Position numbers and translations under genes: made by a program. The notes under the pieces were generated by a model. It saw only the letters and a program-made list of their open reading frames with translations. It was not told where the DNA came from and did not search any database. This document shows positions 9,622-17,719 of a stretch of DNA of 64,000 bases, one piece after another. Origin of the DNA: Chloroflexota bacterium (GTDB taxonomy: Bacteria > Chloroflexota > Anaerolineae > Anaerolineales > Villigracilaceae); assembly GCA_016234555.1 (NCBI GenBank), contig JACRBJ010000032.1:62001-126000 (forward strand), written 5' to 3'. Each line of letters begins with the position of its first letter. Position 1 is the first letter of the stretch.

Positions 9622-11067
9622 TCACCTGCGACTGCGAAAATATCCGCTGACGATATCCGAGTAGTCCGCATCTGTGTGTTGGTTAAGGATGCGGAAGAAA
9701 TCTTCTCCAGTGACGATCCCACCCCTGTTCTGCGCGAAGTAATCCTGAACGAACGCTTGAAAGGTTTCGTCACCGATGCGCTGGCGCAAGTCCTGTAGGA
9801 AGTGCGCGCCGTTGAAGTAAACCGTGTGTTTGTAATTATCGTCGTTTTGTCCGTCGTAAACGGGGATGTCGATATAGCCCTGTGGCTCGAAGAAATCAAT
9901 TCGATAGGACCACCACCACGAAAGCATGTCGGGATACAAAGTCTCGTAGTAAATGGATTCGGAGTAGGTTGTGAGCGATTCATCCAGCCAGGGTTCGAGC
10001 GCCTGGTCGTTGGCAACCTGGTCGAACCACCACTGATGAGCCGTCTCATGTACGGCGACAAAGGTCAGGTAGTTTGCGGGTGTGCCGTCGTACAGGTCGT
10101 AGAAACTGCGACTGTGAAAGTACAACGCCGAGAATTCCATGCTGTCCTTGAAGTCCGCGATGACCACCGAGAGGGTCTTGTGCGGATATGTCCCGAACTT
10201 TTGGGAGAAGGCCTGGATCGCCTGTGCACTGGCAACCATGGCGGCTTCACCCGCGCGCTGGTAAATGGGGAGGTAATAACTGTATACCGTTGTCTCCCCT
10301 ACCTGCATCTGCGAGACCTGAAACTCGCGGCTGGCTGAGATGGCGAAGGCGCGGGCTTCGGTCAATGTGTAACGTGTAGAGTCGCCGTTCGGTTCGGCAA
10401 ATCCGCTGGTTGCGACAACTGGTTGGTTTTCAGGGTTGGTAAATTTGAGATTCACTTCAAAGTCCGCTATGGGATAAACCAGATATTCACCATGCGACCA
10501 CGGATCGCGGATCATCCACTCGCCGTCCCTGATTGGGACAATGAACGGATACCAGTTGACCAAATTCATCTGGATGTCGCTGTAGCCGAAGATGCGCGCG
10601 CGCAAACTATGAGCTTGATCCATGTAGGGAAGGGAGAGCCTGTAGCCAAGAGTCAGCGCTGCAACAGAATCAGCTTCGAGCGGAGTCGGAAGCGGAATCT
10701 CCAGGCGGTGCGCGGTCAGGGTGTAATCCGTGACCGGTGCGCCATCCACATGAATCGAGTCCAGATAAAAACAGTTCTGCCAGAGGTTGGCGGGGATCGC
10801 AAGCACGAGACTGTCGAGCCGTTTCCCGCTGTGATTTGGGTAGACGACGGTTTCGTTCACCGTGACCTTGTGAGCGTCATAATTCACCGTCGTATCGAGC
10901 GTGTACGCAGGTCTTGCTGGGATAGGAACTTGCGTCGGTGGGATTGTGGTTGAGGTGGCGGGGATGTTGGTCGGGAGGGGCGTCTCCGAAGGGACGACTG
11001 TTGGCATGGGCGCTGGCGCAGCACAGGCTGTAACAAATAACAGGATCATGAAAATCATCTGGCGCAT
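9622..11067 (-). CDS. M1-family zinc metallopeptidase, lipoprotein
   Basis: A 481-residue protein. Residues 1-15 form a lipoprotein signal (MRQMIFMILLFVTAC) with the lipidated cysteine at 15, then a Pro/Thr/Ser-rich linker. The C-terminal half contains HETAHQWW near residue 340 and, 19 residues later, WLDESLTTYSE, giving the gluzincin HExxH...E zinc site of the M1 aminopeptidase family. The N-terminal beta domain fits the M1 layout, but the protein lacks the long C-terminal helical domain of classical aminopeptidase N. It should act outside the cytoplasmic membrane, trimming peptides from proteins or envelope material. TAAAAT lies six bases before the ATG. It runs convergently into thrB. Confidence 0.85.
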   Translation of the reverse strand: MRQMIFMILLFVTACAAPAPMPTVVPSETPLPTNIPATSTTIPPTQVPIPARPAYTLDTTVNYDAHKVTVNETVVYPNHSGKRLDSLVLAIPANLWQNCFYLDSIHVDGAPVTDYTLTAHRLEIPLPTPLEADSVAALTLGYRLSLPYMDQAHSLRARIFGYSDIQMNLVNWYPFIVPIRDGEWMIRDPWSHGEYLVYPIADFEVNLKFTNPENQPVVATSGFAEPNGDSTRYTLTEARAFAISASREFQVSQMQVGETTVYSYYLPIYQRAGEAAMVASAQAIQAFSQKFGTYPHKTLSVVIADFKDSMEFSALYFHSRSFYDLYDGTPANYLTFVAVHETAHQWWFDQVANDQALEPWLDESLTTYSESIYYETLYPDMLSWWWSYRIDFFEPQGYIDIPVYDGQNDDNYKHTVYFNGAHFLQDLRQRIGDETFQAFVQDYFAQNRGGIVTGEDFFRILNQHTDADYSDIVSGYFRSRR

Positions 11068-11073
11068 GGATAT

Positions 11074-11079
11074 ATTTTA
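11074..11079 (-). promoter_or_regulatory. -10 box for M1 peptidase gene (leaderless type)
   Basis: TAAAAT on the minus strand with six bases (ATATCC) before the ATG at 11067. It lies back to back with the tRNA promoter, whose TATAAT is at 11090-11095. Confidence 0.5.
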
Positions 11080-11089
11080 TCCTTTTGTG

Positions 11090-11095
11090 TATAAT
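11090..11095 (+). promoter_or_regulatory. -10 box for tRNA-Arg
   Basis: TATAAT ten bases before the first base of the tRNA. No convincing -35 hexamer is seen. Confidence 0.5.
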
Positions 11096-11105
11096 GCCGT
11101 TATCC

Positions 11106-11177
11106 GCCCCGATAGTTCAACGGACAGAACAAGGCACTCCTAAGGCTTAGATGTAGGTTCGATTCCTGCTCGGGGCA
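11106..11177 (+). tRNA. tRNA-Arg (anticodon CCT)
   Basis: A 72-base cloverleaf. The acceptor arm is GCCCCGA paired with TCGGGGC, the D stem is GTTC/GAAC, and the T arm is GTAGG-TTCGATT-CCTGC. The anticodon loop is CTCCTAA, with T before and A after the anticodon CCT, decoding AGG. The anticodon stem AGGCA/GGCTT has one mismatch next to the loop (A-G) and a G-T pair. The discriminator base is A at 11177. The CCA end is not encoded and must be added by the CCA-adding enzyme. Confidence 0.92.
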
Positions 11178-11246
11178 CTGCACGAAATATCCTACGAGAA
11201 CACTAAGGGTTTTTTAAGGAAAAAAACCTTGCGCGAATTAATCCCC

Positions 11247-11362
11247 TATAGTATTATTGCCAGCGTTGACCGCTAGGGTGCCCCCCTCACCCTGGCGGTC
11301 AACATTTAAGGACATGGCTAAAGGCGGCAGTCACTTACGAAAAGTGACTGCCGCCTTTTTTT
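11247..11362 (+). ncRNA. Candidate small structured RNA ending in a terminator
   Basis: The 394 bases between the tRNA and the next gene hold no credible ORF. After a weak -10 like TATAGT/TATTAT (11247-11257) comes a 16-bp near-perfect hairpin, arms 11265-11280 and 11288-11303 with one mismatch and a C-rich loop. After a 16-base spacer follows a strong intrinsic terminator (11320-11362). Two stable stems in tandem, the second with a U-tract, are what a short independent RNA of about 100 nt would look like. It could instead be two successive terminators behind the tRNA. Confidence 0.3.
11320..11362 (+). terminator. Strong intrinsic terminator
   Basis: Perfect 16-bp stem (11321-11336 with 11342-11357, GGCGGCAGTCACTT core) and a short loop around ACGA, followed by a run of T to 11362. 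It ends transcription from the tRNA or from the candidate RNA upstream. Confidence 0.85.
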
Positions 11363-11484
11363 CAAGAAACTGTTGGAGAAGCTGCCAGCGGATGCTAGGG
11401 CGAAGAAGACAGTAACATAGAAAGTTTCAAGGGTAAAAGTCGCAGGTAAGAGTAAGAAGGCAAAACACAGACTCAGACCTTGAT

Positions 11485-11527
11485 GAAAAAACGGAACAGG
11501 TTTTTTACGGCTTGTCCCGTTTTTTTT
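11485..11527. terminator. Bidirectional intrinsic terminator
   Basis: Stem ACGGAACAGG (11491-11500) with CTTGTCCCGT (11511-11520), one mismatch and one wobble, flanked by six A on the left and seven T on the right. On the minus strand it lies 45 bases after the stop of the lipoprotein gene at 11572. Confidence 0.7.
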
Positions 11528-11571
11528 ATGCTTTAGCTAACACTGCTACTTGTCAATGAGTATGTTTTGGT

Positions 11572-13326
11572 TTAGGGAGTGTCTATCGTATCCACAATGT
11601 AAATGTCGGTTCCATCAATATAAGATAAATAGCGCCCATCTGGAGACCAGAAAATATCTTTGGCGTTTTCCTGTGGCGGTGTTACCTGCTCCAAATTTTC
11701 CAATGCAGGATAATCCATTATCCATATGCTGTCATCGGCTGCTATTAATGCAATGCGGTCATTTTGGGGACTCATGAAAACGGCTCTAGGATACGTTTGA
11801 TAAGATGTATTGAAATCAGATGACAATAACACCTCATATCTTTGATTGATTAGGGGTTGAAAGGTAAGTGCCTGCACAACCAAGTATTGATTTTCTATAG
11901 AAATTGATAGATGTACATCTTTGTTTAGATGCCAGTCACTGGCAAGCCAATCTGATCTGCTTAGGTTTGATGTAGCGGGAAATGCGCGCAAAGTTTTGTC
12001 TGATAAAGTAAGCACTTGCGTTTCAACGGAATACTCTCCGTTAGTTAACTGGTGGTAAGTGTGCAGAAGTGCATACTTACCATTAGCCATCCAACTCATG
12101 TCACTAACATGATAAAGTTGAGATTCGAAAGTTTTGAGATTTACCAAATATACTTGCGGATCGATAGATGACTGTGCTCCTGGTGTCACATACATGTAAT
12201 CCCCATTCGGTGAAATAGACTTGTATGAGTATGAGTTGTTGAATGCGTCTGGTAGATTAGCAACAACACCTAGGTTGTGGTATGTTCTTTCTACGACATC
12301 AAAAATCATAATAAATCCAAGGTCTGAAAAGAACCAAACATCAGATCTTCCCATAACTATATGGTCGTTTAACCATACACCGTAAGCATGACCTAGACTT
12401 CGTCTATATTCATCAACAAAGGGACCTCCATCAAAAATAGCGTCTCCATTTGTGATTGTGTAACTTTCACCTGTTTTAGCATTACCATAATAGTAACAAC
12501 AAAAATATATTTGGGTTTCATCACGTGACCAAATTGGAAAAAATCGTTTTGTATTAGAACCTACACCATCAGCATCCCAGCCTAAGCCATTAGTGTTCCA
12601 GCCAAAATCTACTTTTTTACCGCTTCTCAAATCTATCCATGTGTTTCCAGAAATAAATACTCTTTCTGCGCTGGGAGAAATATCTATTAATTCGCCTTCA
12701 TAGTGTGTCACCCGTTTTCCGTCAGGAGTAAAGGTGCTGACACCTTCTTTTCTGTCAAGCGTTTCTCCCGTTACAAGTAATTCTAGCTCTGATGACCAAC
12801 GTGGAATCGCAAGGCTAAACCATCGTCCTTCATTTAGAGAGCGGTCAATTGGCGGTAACCAGATTTTCCCAGAGTCGATATTTATCACGACTGGGCATAC
12901 GTTTATCGTATTCCAGTTTGGAGATGTGGTTTCCCCTGTTGCTGGAAATAACAGTATGTGACTTGAATCCAGCCATTTGTAGCCTTGTTGGCTATTTCTC
13001 GATCCACGATGCCACATGCCACCATTAAAGCCATTGTCCCATCCAGTGATATGTTGTAGGTTGTGCCCATTAAAGGTGTTTAGAGTTTCAATCGAAAGAT
13101 TATTCAATAAGGTAGGAATTTTTTCTGGTTCGATGGTCGGGATTAATGTCGGCTCGCGGTAAGGGGCACGCGTAACTGTAGCAGTGACAGTAGGGATCAT
13201 CGTTGAAGAAGGAGTCTGTGTTGGGCTTGGCTTCAAAGTGGGCGTAGAGGCGTTTATCGTTTGATTGCAGGCGACAAGCAGCGCACAATAAACGAAATAA
13301 TATATCGTTCTATAGACGGTTTTCAT
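11572..13326 (-). CDS. Lipoprotein with TolB/WD40-like beta-propeller
   Basis: A 584-residue protein. It starts with a lipoprotein signal (ALLVAC, lipidated Cys at residue 20), then a Thr/Pro-rich linker of about 50 residues, then repeated blades such as WSPDGRYLSYIDGTDIYIVD at the C-terminus and SPNGDYMYVTPG in the middle. It is probably a surface-anchored propeller that binds a ligand or partner; no enzyme motif is seen. The gene is visibly richer in A and T than its neighbours. It is followed by a bidirectional terminator and sits downstream of the LuxR-propeller gene on the same strand, 179 bp apart. That similar layout of linker and propeller in adjacent genes suggests they diverged from a common ancestor or work together. 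Confidence 0.65.
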   Translation of the reverse strand: MKTVYRTIYYFVYCALLVACNQTINASTPTLKPSPTQTPSSTMIPTVTATVTRAPYREPTLIPTIEPEKIPTLLNNLSIETLNTFNGHNLQHITGWDNGFNGGMWHRGSRNSQQGYKWLDSSHILLFPATGETTSPNWNTINVCPVVINIDSGKIWLPPIDRSLNEGRWFSLAIPRWSSELELLVTGETLDRKEGVSTFTPDGKRVTHYEGELIDISPSAERVFISGNTWIDLRSGKKVDFGWNTNGLGWDADGVGSNTKRFFPIWSRDETQIYFCCYYYGNAKTGESYTITNGDAIFDGGPFVDEYRRSLGHAYGVWLNDHIVMGRSDVWFFSDLGFIMIFDVVERTYHNLGVVANLPDAFNNSYSYKSISPNGDYMYVTPGAQSSIDPQVYLVNLKTFESQLYHVSDMSWMANGKYALLHTYHQLTNGEYSVETQVLTLSDKTLRAFPATSNLSRSDWLASDWHLNKDVHLSISIENQYLVVQALTFQPLINQRYEVLLSSDFNTSYQTYPRAVFMSPQNDRIALIAADDSIWIMDYPALENLEQVTPPQENAKDIFWSPDGRYLSYIDGTDIYIVDTIDTP

Positions 13327-13414
13327 TTGTGGTTTTCCATTTTAGTCTTTTGCTGGTGAACATCAGAAGAAATTTTAAAAACACCCGGAGCGGCAAAGAG
13401 CGATTTTTCAATTT

Positions 13415-13455
13415 ACTCCTGCCGATATTTGAAATACTGATGGTGCGGCAGGAGT
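13415..13455. other. Inverted repeat between two propeller genes
   Basis: Ten-base arms ACTCCTGCCG (13415-13424) and CGGCAGGAGT (13446-13455) with a 21-base loop. It lies after the stop of the LuxR-propeller gene on the minus strand. It has no T-run, so it is a possible mRNA stabilising hairpin rather than a standard terminator. Confidence 0.45.
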
Positions 13456-13505
13456 ATTAACTGACTGTGTTCTTTAATGCCTCCCTGCTTTAATCGCTTT
13501 CACAA

Positions 13506-15332
13506 CTACTTCAACCATTGAAGTGCGATCTCATCCTTCCCCAACTGTTCGTCCACTACTTGAATGGCGAGATCTGGCACTGAAGCGCGGTAAAGAATCT
13601 GGTTTGCCACGAAGAAGAAACATGTCGAATCCGGACACCAGGTAACCTGGGTTGACGGGTTTGTGCTGACAGAAATAGGAGGTTGCCCCTCAGTTTCCAA
13701 CTTGACCCCGTCCTGGGACGAAATCTGCCATTTGCCATCCGGCGATGGATAACGGTCAGCCCGCAACGGCAGTTGAACGCATTGCATGTTGCCACTGAAG
13801 TCAAAAGCCTGGGTTTTTGTGGGATCCCCTTCGCAGGTTATATTTGTAACAAACAACTTCGCAAAATCGTTCCATTCTGACTGAAAGCCCCCAAGGTAGC
13901 GAACCGTGTAAGCCCCTATCGAGAGCAGATAGGTACCCTGTTGGTACTGTTCCCCGCTATGTTTGCCAAAGAGTACAACTGTCTGGCTGGCTGAGTCCAA
14001 CTGCGCTGTCATGAAGTCACCATCGAACACGAGCTGTATTTTGTCGGAGGCGACATCGATCATGCGGAGGTTTCTGGCAGGAAGATTATTATCGAGGGAA
14101 CTGCCATCGTAGACGATGAATTTTTCATTATCTGCCCATCCCAAAACACCCTGTGGAGATGGATTCTCAAGGGTGTACAACAAGTGGATATCGTTACCAC
14201 TGACAGAGACAGCCCAAAGTGACGTTATGGAGGGATACACTACACCTGACCCCTGCAAAATCTCTCCCATGACGATCCATCGTCCGTCGGGTGACCACCA
14301 GAGTTGGGCGACTTTATCCGGTCCGCTGGTGAGTTGACGGGTACTGCCATTTTGGGTGTCGTAGATGTACAGGTCGGTTGATGATCCGTTCCAGATTGCC
14401 GGGAACGCCAGATAACGTCCATTGGGAGACCACTGGACCTGCCATGCGTTTGCATCGCTGAAATCACATTGGGTTTGAGCTGCGCATTTTACCAGCGGAA
14501 ATTGGGCGCGGATTTTTCCGCCTGGCATGTCATAAATGAACAACTCGGGAATGGCATCCGCGGTTGCGCGATTGAGCCTTGCCAGCAGCCCGCTGTTGGT
14601 ATCTCCCGCAAAGGCGGAATGACAGGATGTCCGCGGGCTGTAAACAAGCTGCCGTATACCTTTGAGCGGCTGGATGAGATAGACATTCCCGGAAAAGATG
14701 ACCGTGCGGTTTAATGGGTCTGCATCGATCACGGGGGAGGCATCGAAATTGCAACCGGGCAGCAGGCTGGGGGTTCGTCCTGTGCCATCCTGATTGACAA
14801 TGACGAGTTCGTCATCCGCATACGCCAGCCATGGTCCTTCTGGAAAGAGGGCGGGACCTGTGACTACAGGTGTCGAAGTTGGAAAAACGATCGGCACCAA
14901 CGTGGGTGCAGGTGTATGGGTGGCTTGTGGCGCTGACGTAACTTCCGGGCTTCGAGCAGGCTTGTTGACAAGAACAAGCAGGGCAATCAATATAACTGTC
15001 AACAGGCCACCGCCGATAATCGCAAACTTTTTGTTCATGGAAAATCTCCGTGTTGAAATAGGTTGAACGCCATTTTCGATGGTTTCACCGTTCATTTCAA
15101 CTGTGGATTTCCCGAATTCACCCGTAACATTGCCGCCTATGGATTTCCCCAATTGCAAAACTGCCTCTGTTCTGGAGCTTACCTGAAGCTTTCTGTAGAT
15201 ATTCTTCAGGTGATATTCAACGGTACTTGCAGAAATGCCGAGCGCCAAGGCAATTTGTTTATTGCTTTTGCCCTGCAGGAGGAGTTCCGTTACTTCTTTT
15301 TCACGCTCGCTGAACCGACTGTTATCGCTCAT
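13506..15332 (-). CDS. Membrane-tethered LuxR-type regulator with external beta-propeller
   Basis: A 608-residue protein with an unusual order of parts. Residues 5-62 are a LuxR/GerE helix-turn-helix (FSEREKEVTELLLQGKSNKQ, then STVEYHLKNIYRKL). Residues 103-123 are one membrane segment (AIIGGGLLTVILIALLVLV). Residues 128-165 are a Pro/Thr-rich linker. The remainder consists of TolB/WD40-like blades (WSPNGRYLAFPA, WSPDGRWIVMGE). The expected topology is DNA-binding domain in the cytoplasm and propeller outside, like ToxR/CadC-type one-component regulators but with a different sensor. TAAAAT lies six bases before the ATG. A second ATG at Met99 follows GGAGATTTTCC and could give a form without the HTH. 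Ligand and target genes are unknown; the adjacent propeller lipoprotein is an obvious candidate. Confidence 0.82.
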   Translation of the reverse strand: MSDNSRFSEREKEVTELLLQGKSNKQIALALGISASTVEYHLKNIYRKLQVSSRTEAVLQLGKSIGGNVTGEFGKSTVEMNGETIENGVQPISTRRFSMNKKFAIIGGGLLTVILIALLVLVNKPARSPEVTSAPQATHTPAPTLVPIVFPTSTPVVTGPALFPEGPWLAYADDELVIVNQDGTGRTPSLLPGCNFDASPVIDADPLNRTVIFSGNVYLIQPLKGIRQLVYSPRTSCHSAFAGDTNSGLLARLNRATADAIPELFIYDMPGGKIRAQFPLVKCAAQTQCDFSDANAWQVQWSPNGRYLAFPAIWNGSSTDLYIYDTQNGSTRQLTSGPDKVAQLWWSPDGRWIVMGEILQGSGVVYPSITSLWAVSVSGNDIHLLYTLENPSPQGVLGWADNEKFIVYDGSSLDNNLPARNLRMIDVASDKIQLVFDGDFMTAQLDSASQTVVLFGKHSGEQYQQGTYLLSIGAYTVRYLGGFQSEWNDFAKLFVTNITCEGDPTKTQAFDFSGNMQCVQLPLRADRYPSPDGKWQISSQDGVKLETEGQPPISVSTNPSTQVTWCPDSTCFFFVANQILYRASVPDLAIQVVDEQLGKDEIALQWLK

Positions 15333-15338
15333 TTGTCG

Positions 15339-15344
15339 ATTTTA
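15339..15344 (-). promoter_or_regulatory. -10 box for LuxR-propeller gene (leaderless type)
   Basis: TAAAAT on the minus strand, six bases (CGACAA) before the ATG at 15332. Confidence 0.5.
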
Positions 15345-15375
15345 CTTGAAATGTGCATTATGCGAAGTCAGCCAG

Positions 15376-16149
15376 CTATAACACAAAACGCCTTGATAGC
15401 AGGGTCTTTAACGACAACCCTTGAATCACCAGAGCCGTCAGGATGGCGGTGCCGAAAGAGACAGCGAGACCGACCCGTTCGAGCAGAAGATTCAACACGA
15501 GGAAAAAGCCCGTGAAAGCGAACATCCCATAGAGCAATCCACGCTGGACATGAGCCGCGGCGGCTGCTCCCTGGCTGCGGTGGGCAAAAACCGTCAGGAT
15601 GGTGACGTAGAGCGGAATCGTCGTCAACAACCCCGTCAGGCGCGAACCAATGTATGGGGCAATCCCGGTCAACAGCAAAATGAAACTGGTGCCGATGAAA
15701 ATGCGGGCGGGAATATCCCAAATACCCGGCTTGCTTTCCCTCTTTTCAGCATCCTTCCGCGGCATGAGCCAAAGGCCGGTGATCAAAGCCGCGCAAACCA
15801 GCACAAAGGCAATCCAAAGGGGAAAGGTGAAATTTTGCAACAGCAGGGTGCTAATGAAAAACACCAGCAGGCTCCCCGCAATCGAAACCTGCCAGCGAAA
15901 TTTAACCGCCAGCCAGGAATATGTCAGCGCATAAGCCACGAGTGAAAGCCCCCCGCTGAGAACGCCCAATGCCGCGGTCGCCGCAAAAGACTTGCCGTTG
16001 GCGAGCGCGACGAAAAAGATGACGGGACCCGAAGTGAGCGGCATCCCCACGATCCAGCCGCTGACGGCAGGACCCCACTTCCGTCCCGCCAGGCTGGCGG
16101 AGCCGATGATGACAGGGGCGAGAATCAATTTCAGCACAAGCAGGTTCAT
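15376..16149 (-). CDS. Polytopic membrane protein of unknown function
   Basis: A 257-residue protein with seven or eight membrane segments, starting MNLLVLKLILAP. The reading frame is open further upstream, but that part is out-of-frame translation of the CPBP protease gene, so the ATG at 16149 is chosen. It lies one base after the TGA of that gene, so translation is probably coupled. A short motif WKVGPAVSGW-like region (RKWGPAVSGWIVGMPLTSGP) is seen near residues 23-43. I do not recognise the family. It is the last gene of the UbiA, mevalonate kinase, CPBP operon. Confidence 0.7.
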   Translation of the reverse strand: MNLLVLKLILAPVIIGSASLAGRKWGPAVSGWIVGMPLTSGPVIFFVALANGKSFAATAALGVLSGGLSLVAYALTYSWLAVKFRWQVSIAGSLLVFFISTLLLQNFTFPLWIAFVLVCAALITGLWLMPRKDAEKRESKPGIWDIPARIFIGTSFILLLTGIAPYIGSRLTGLLTTIPLYVTILTVFAHRSQGAAAAAHVQRGLLYGMFAFTGFFLVLNLLLERVGLAVSFGTAILTALVIQGLSLKTLLSRRFVL

Positions 16150-16150
16150 T

Positions 16151-16768
16151 TCAAGCACACATCCAATGGACGACCAGCAATATCGAAAAATCGGCAACCA
16201 GGTGACCCAGCACAGCCGCAAGCAAACCTTCATCTTCCCGTGATGATTGCCGCCAAAACCAACCTGCTGATGTGAGTGTAATAAGAGCAAACAATATAAT
16301 CGATGGAGGCACCTTGCCCCATAACACCACCCCATGATAGCCCGCATAAACAAGGTCACCAATATAAAGTTTTTTCGAATTGCTTCCAAGAACCCCGCGC
16401 CAAAAATATTCCTCGATAAATGGATTAATCAGGGAAAAATATGCGATGAATACGAACCACGAAACTGGCGAGTTCAAGCCCATGGAGCCAAGTTGCGCGG
16501 GCAGGTCAGGCACAACACTAAATAGATCCCAAAGAAAATACAAACCAATTCCGCTTGCACTGCAAAAAATTACATTCATCAAAACCCATTGTGGGAACCT
16601 GCTTTTAAAAAGACTATTAATGGGAATGTTTGGACGCACAATTGCAAGCACAAGCAAAATTGCAACGTGAAACCCGATCAAAGCGAACCATGCATCTTTG
16701 AATAAATACACTCCCGCCCACACGGCAAGATAGGGCAGAATGGGGGTAAGCCATTTTTTATCGGACAT
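16151..16768 (-). CDS. CPBP-family intramembrane metalloprotease
   Basis: A 205-residue membrane protein with six or seven hydrophobic segments. It carries the three CPBP (Abi/CAAX protease) motifs in order: EEYFWRG (EExxxR), YAGYHGVVL with the second-motif histidine, and LGHLVADFS with the third-motif His and Asp. These enzymes cleave within or near membrane segments of substrate proteins or prenylated peptides. It lies 27 bp after the mevalonate kinase gene and one base before the next membrane-protein gene. The nearby membrane-tethered LuxR regulator is a conceivable substrate, but that is speculation. Confidence 0.85.
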   Translation of the reverse strand: MSDKKWLTPILPYLAVWAGVYLFKDAWFALIGFHVAILLVLAIVRPNIPINSLFKSRFPQWVLMNVIFCSASGIGLYFLWDLFSVVPDLPAQLGSMGLNSPVSWFVFIAYFSLINPFIEEYFWRGVLGSNSKKLYIGDLVYAGYHGVVLWGKVPPSIILFALITLTSAGWFWRQSSREDEGLLAAVLGHLVADFSILLVVHWMCA

Positions 16769-16795
16769 GAGAGGTACTCACGCTGAAAGCGTGAC

Positions 16796-17719
16796 CTACT
16801 TGATTTCGGTGATGATGGTGCGTTTTGCCCCGGCGGAAAGCAGCGCCTCGGCAACGGACTCCGCCCTGGGCTGGTCCACCAAAGCGATCATGTTGCCCCC
16901 CCGTCCGCTGCCGCTGAGTTTGGCTCCCAGCGCCCCAGCCTCGTGCGCGGCATCGACGAGTTGATCCAGTTCGGGACAGGAGACGGTGAGGGCTTGCAGG
17001 TACTCGTGGTTTTGATCCATAAGCTCGCCGAGCAGTTCGGGTCGTCCGCTTTCGATGAAACTCCTGCCGACGAGGGAAATCTGCGAGATCTCGTTGAAGA
17101 TGCTCTCGATGGCATACTGCTCGCGCACCCACAGGCGGCGCACGTCGGCAACGGCTGTTCTCGTGGGAGCGGGAATCCCCGTGTCGCCGATGACGATGGT
17201 GAAGGGTTTCCCCACCTTGAAGGTTTCGAGCGGCTTGCCTTTGATGAAGTACACGGGTCTGGCGTAGGTTATGACCGTGTTGTCTATCCCCGATGGCGTG
17301 CCGTGATGGAGTTTCTCGACCTCGTAGGAAAGCTGGTTGACATCATCGTCTGCCAGCGGTTGACCGAGATGTCCCGACAGGGCACGGAGGAGGGCGACGG
17401 AAACCGCCGCGCCGGAGCCGAGTCCAGCCGCGACGGGGATGGTGGACTGGATGGATATGTCCAACGCAGGGGGAGTCGAAAGACCGAAGCGTTGAAAAAC
17501 TTTCCGAATGACGGAACCAACTGGATGGTTGGGGGGGAGGGAACCAAGTTCGGCGTGCAGGTCGATGACCGGGGCGTGGATCCAAATCCCTTCGCGGGAC
17601 GAATCCAAAACTTCCACATCCACGTGCACCTGTGTGACGGGGACTGCGAGGGCGGGACGGTTGTACACCGCCGCGTGTTCGCCGAGGAGGATGATCTTGC
17701 CGGGCGCAGATGCTTTCAC
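16796..17719 (-). CDS. mvk: Mevalonate kinase
   Basis: A 307-residue GHMP kinase. The N-terminus KASAPGKIILLGEHAAVY is the mevalonate kinase signature. The ATP loop is PVAAGLGSGAAVSVALLRA, and TPSGIDNTV and KLSGSGRGGN are the other family motifs. It phosphorylates mevalonate to 5-phosphomevalonate, feeding isoprenoid synthesis. The start is set at GTG 17719, overlapping the UbiA stop by four bases (GTGA), because the protein then begins right at the conserved KASAPGK; an ATG at 17755 would add 12 unrelated residues. No other mevalonate-pathway gene is in the window. Placing a precursor kinase directly behind a polyprenyl-using transferase fits a shared isoprenoid theme. Confidence 0.9.
   Translation of the reverse strand: MKASAPGKIILLGEHAAVYNRPALAVPVTQVHVDVEVLDSSREGIWIHAPVIDLHAELGSLPPNHPVGSVIRKVFQRFGLSTPPALDISIQSTIPVAAGLGSGAAVSVALLRALSGHLGQPLADDDVNQLSYEVEKLHHGTPSGIDNTVITYARPVYFIKGKPLETFKVGKPFTIVIGDTGIPAPTRTAVADVRRLWVREQYAIESIFNEISQISLVGRSFIESGRPELLGELMDQNHEYLQALTVSCPELDQLVDAAHEAGALGAKLSGSGRGGNMIALVDQPRAESVAEALLSAGAKRTIITEIK

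Noticed and set aside
16150..16389. N-terminal extension of the membrane protein at 15376-16149
   Set aside because: The extra 80 residues are out-of-frame translation of the CPBP gene; ATG 16149 directly follows that gene's stop.
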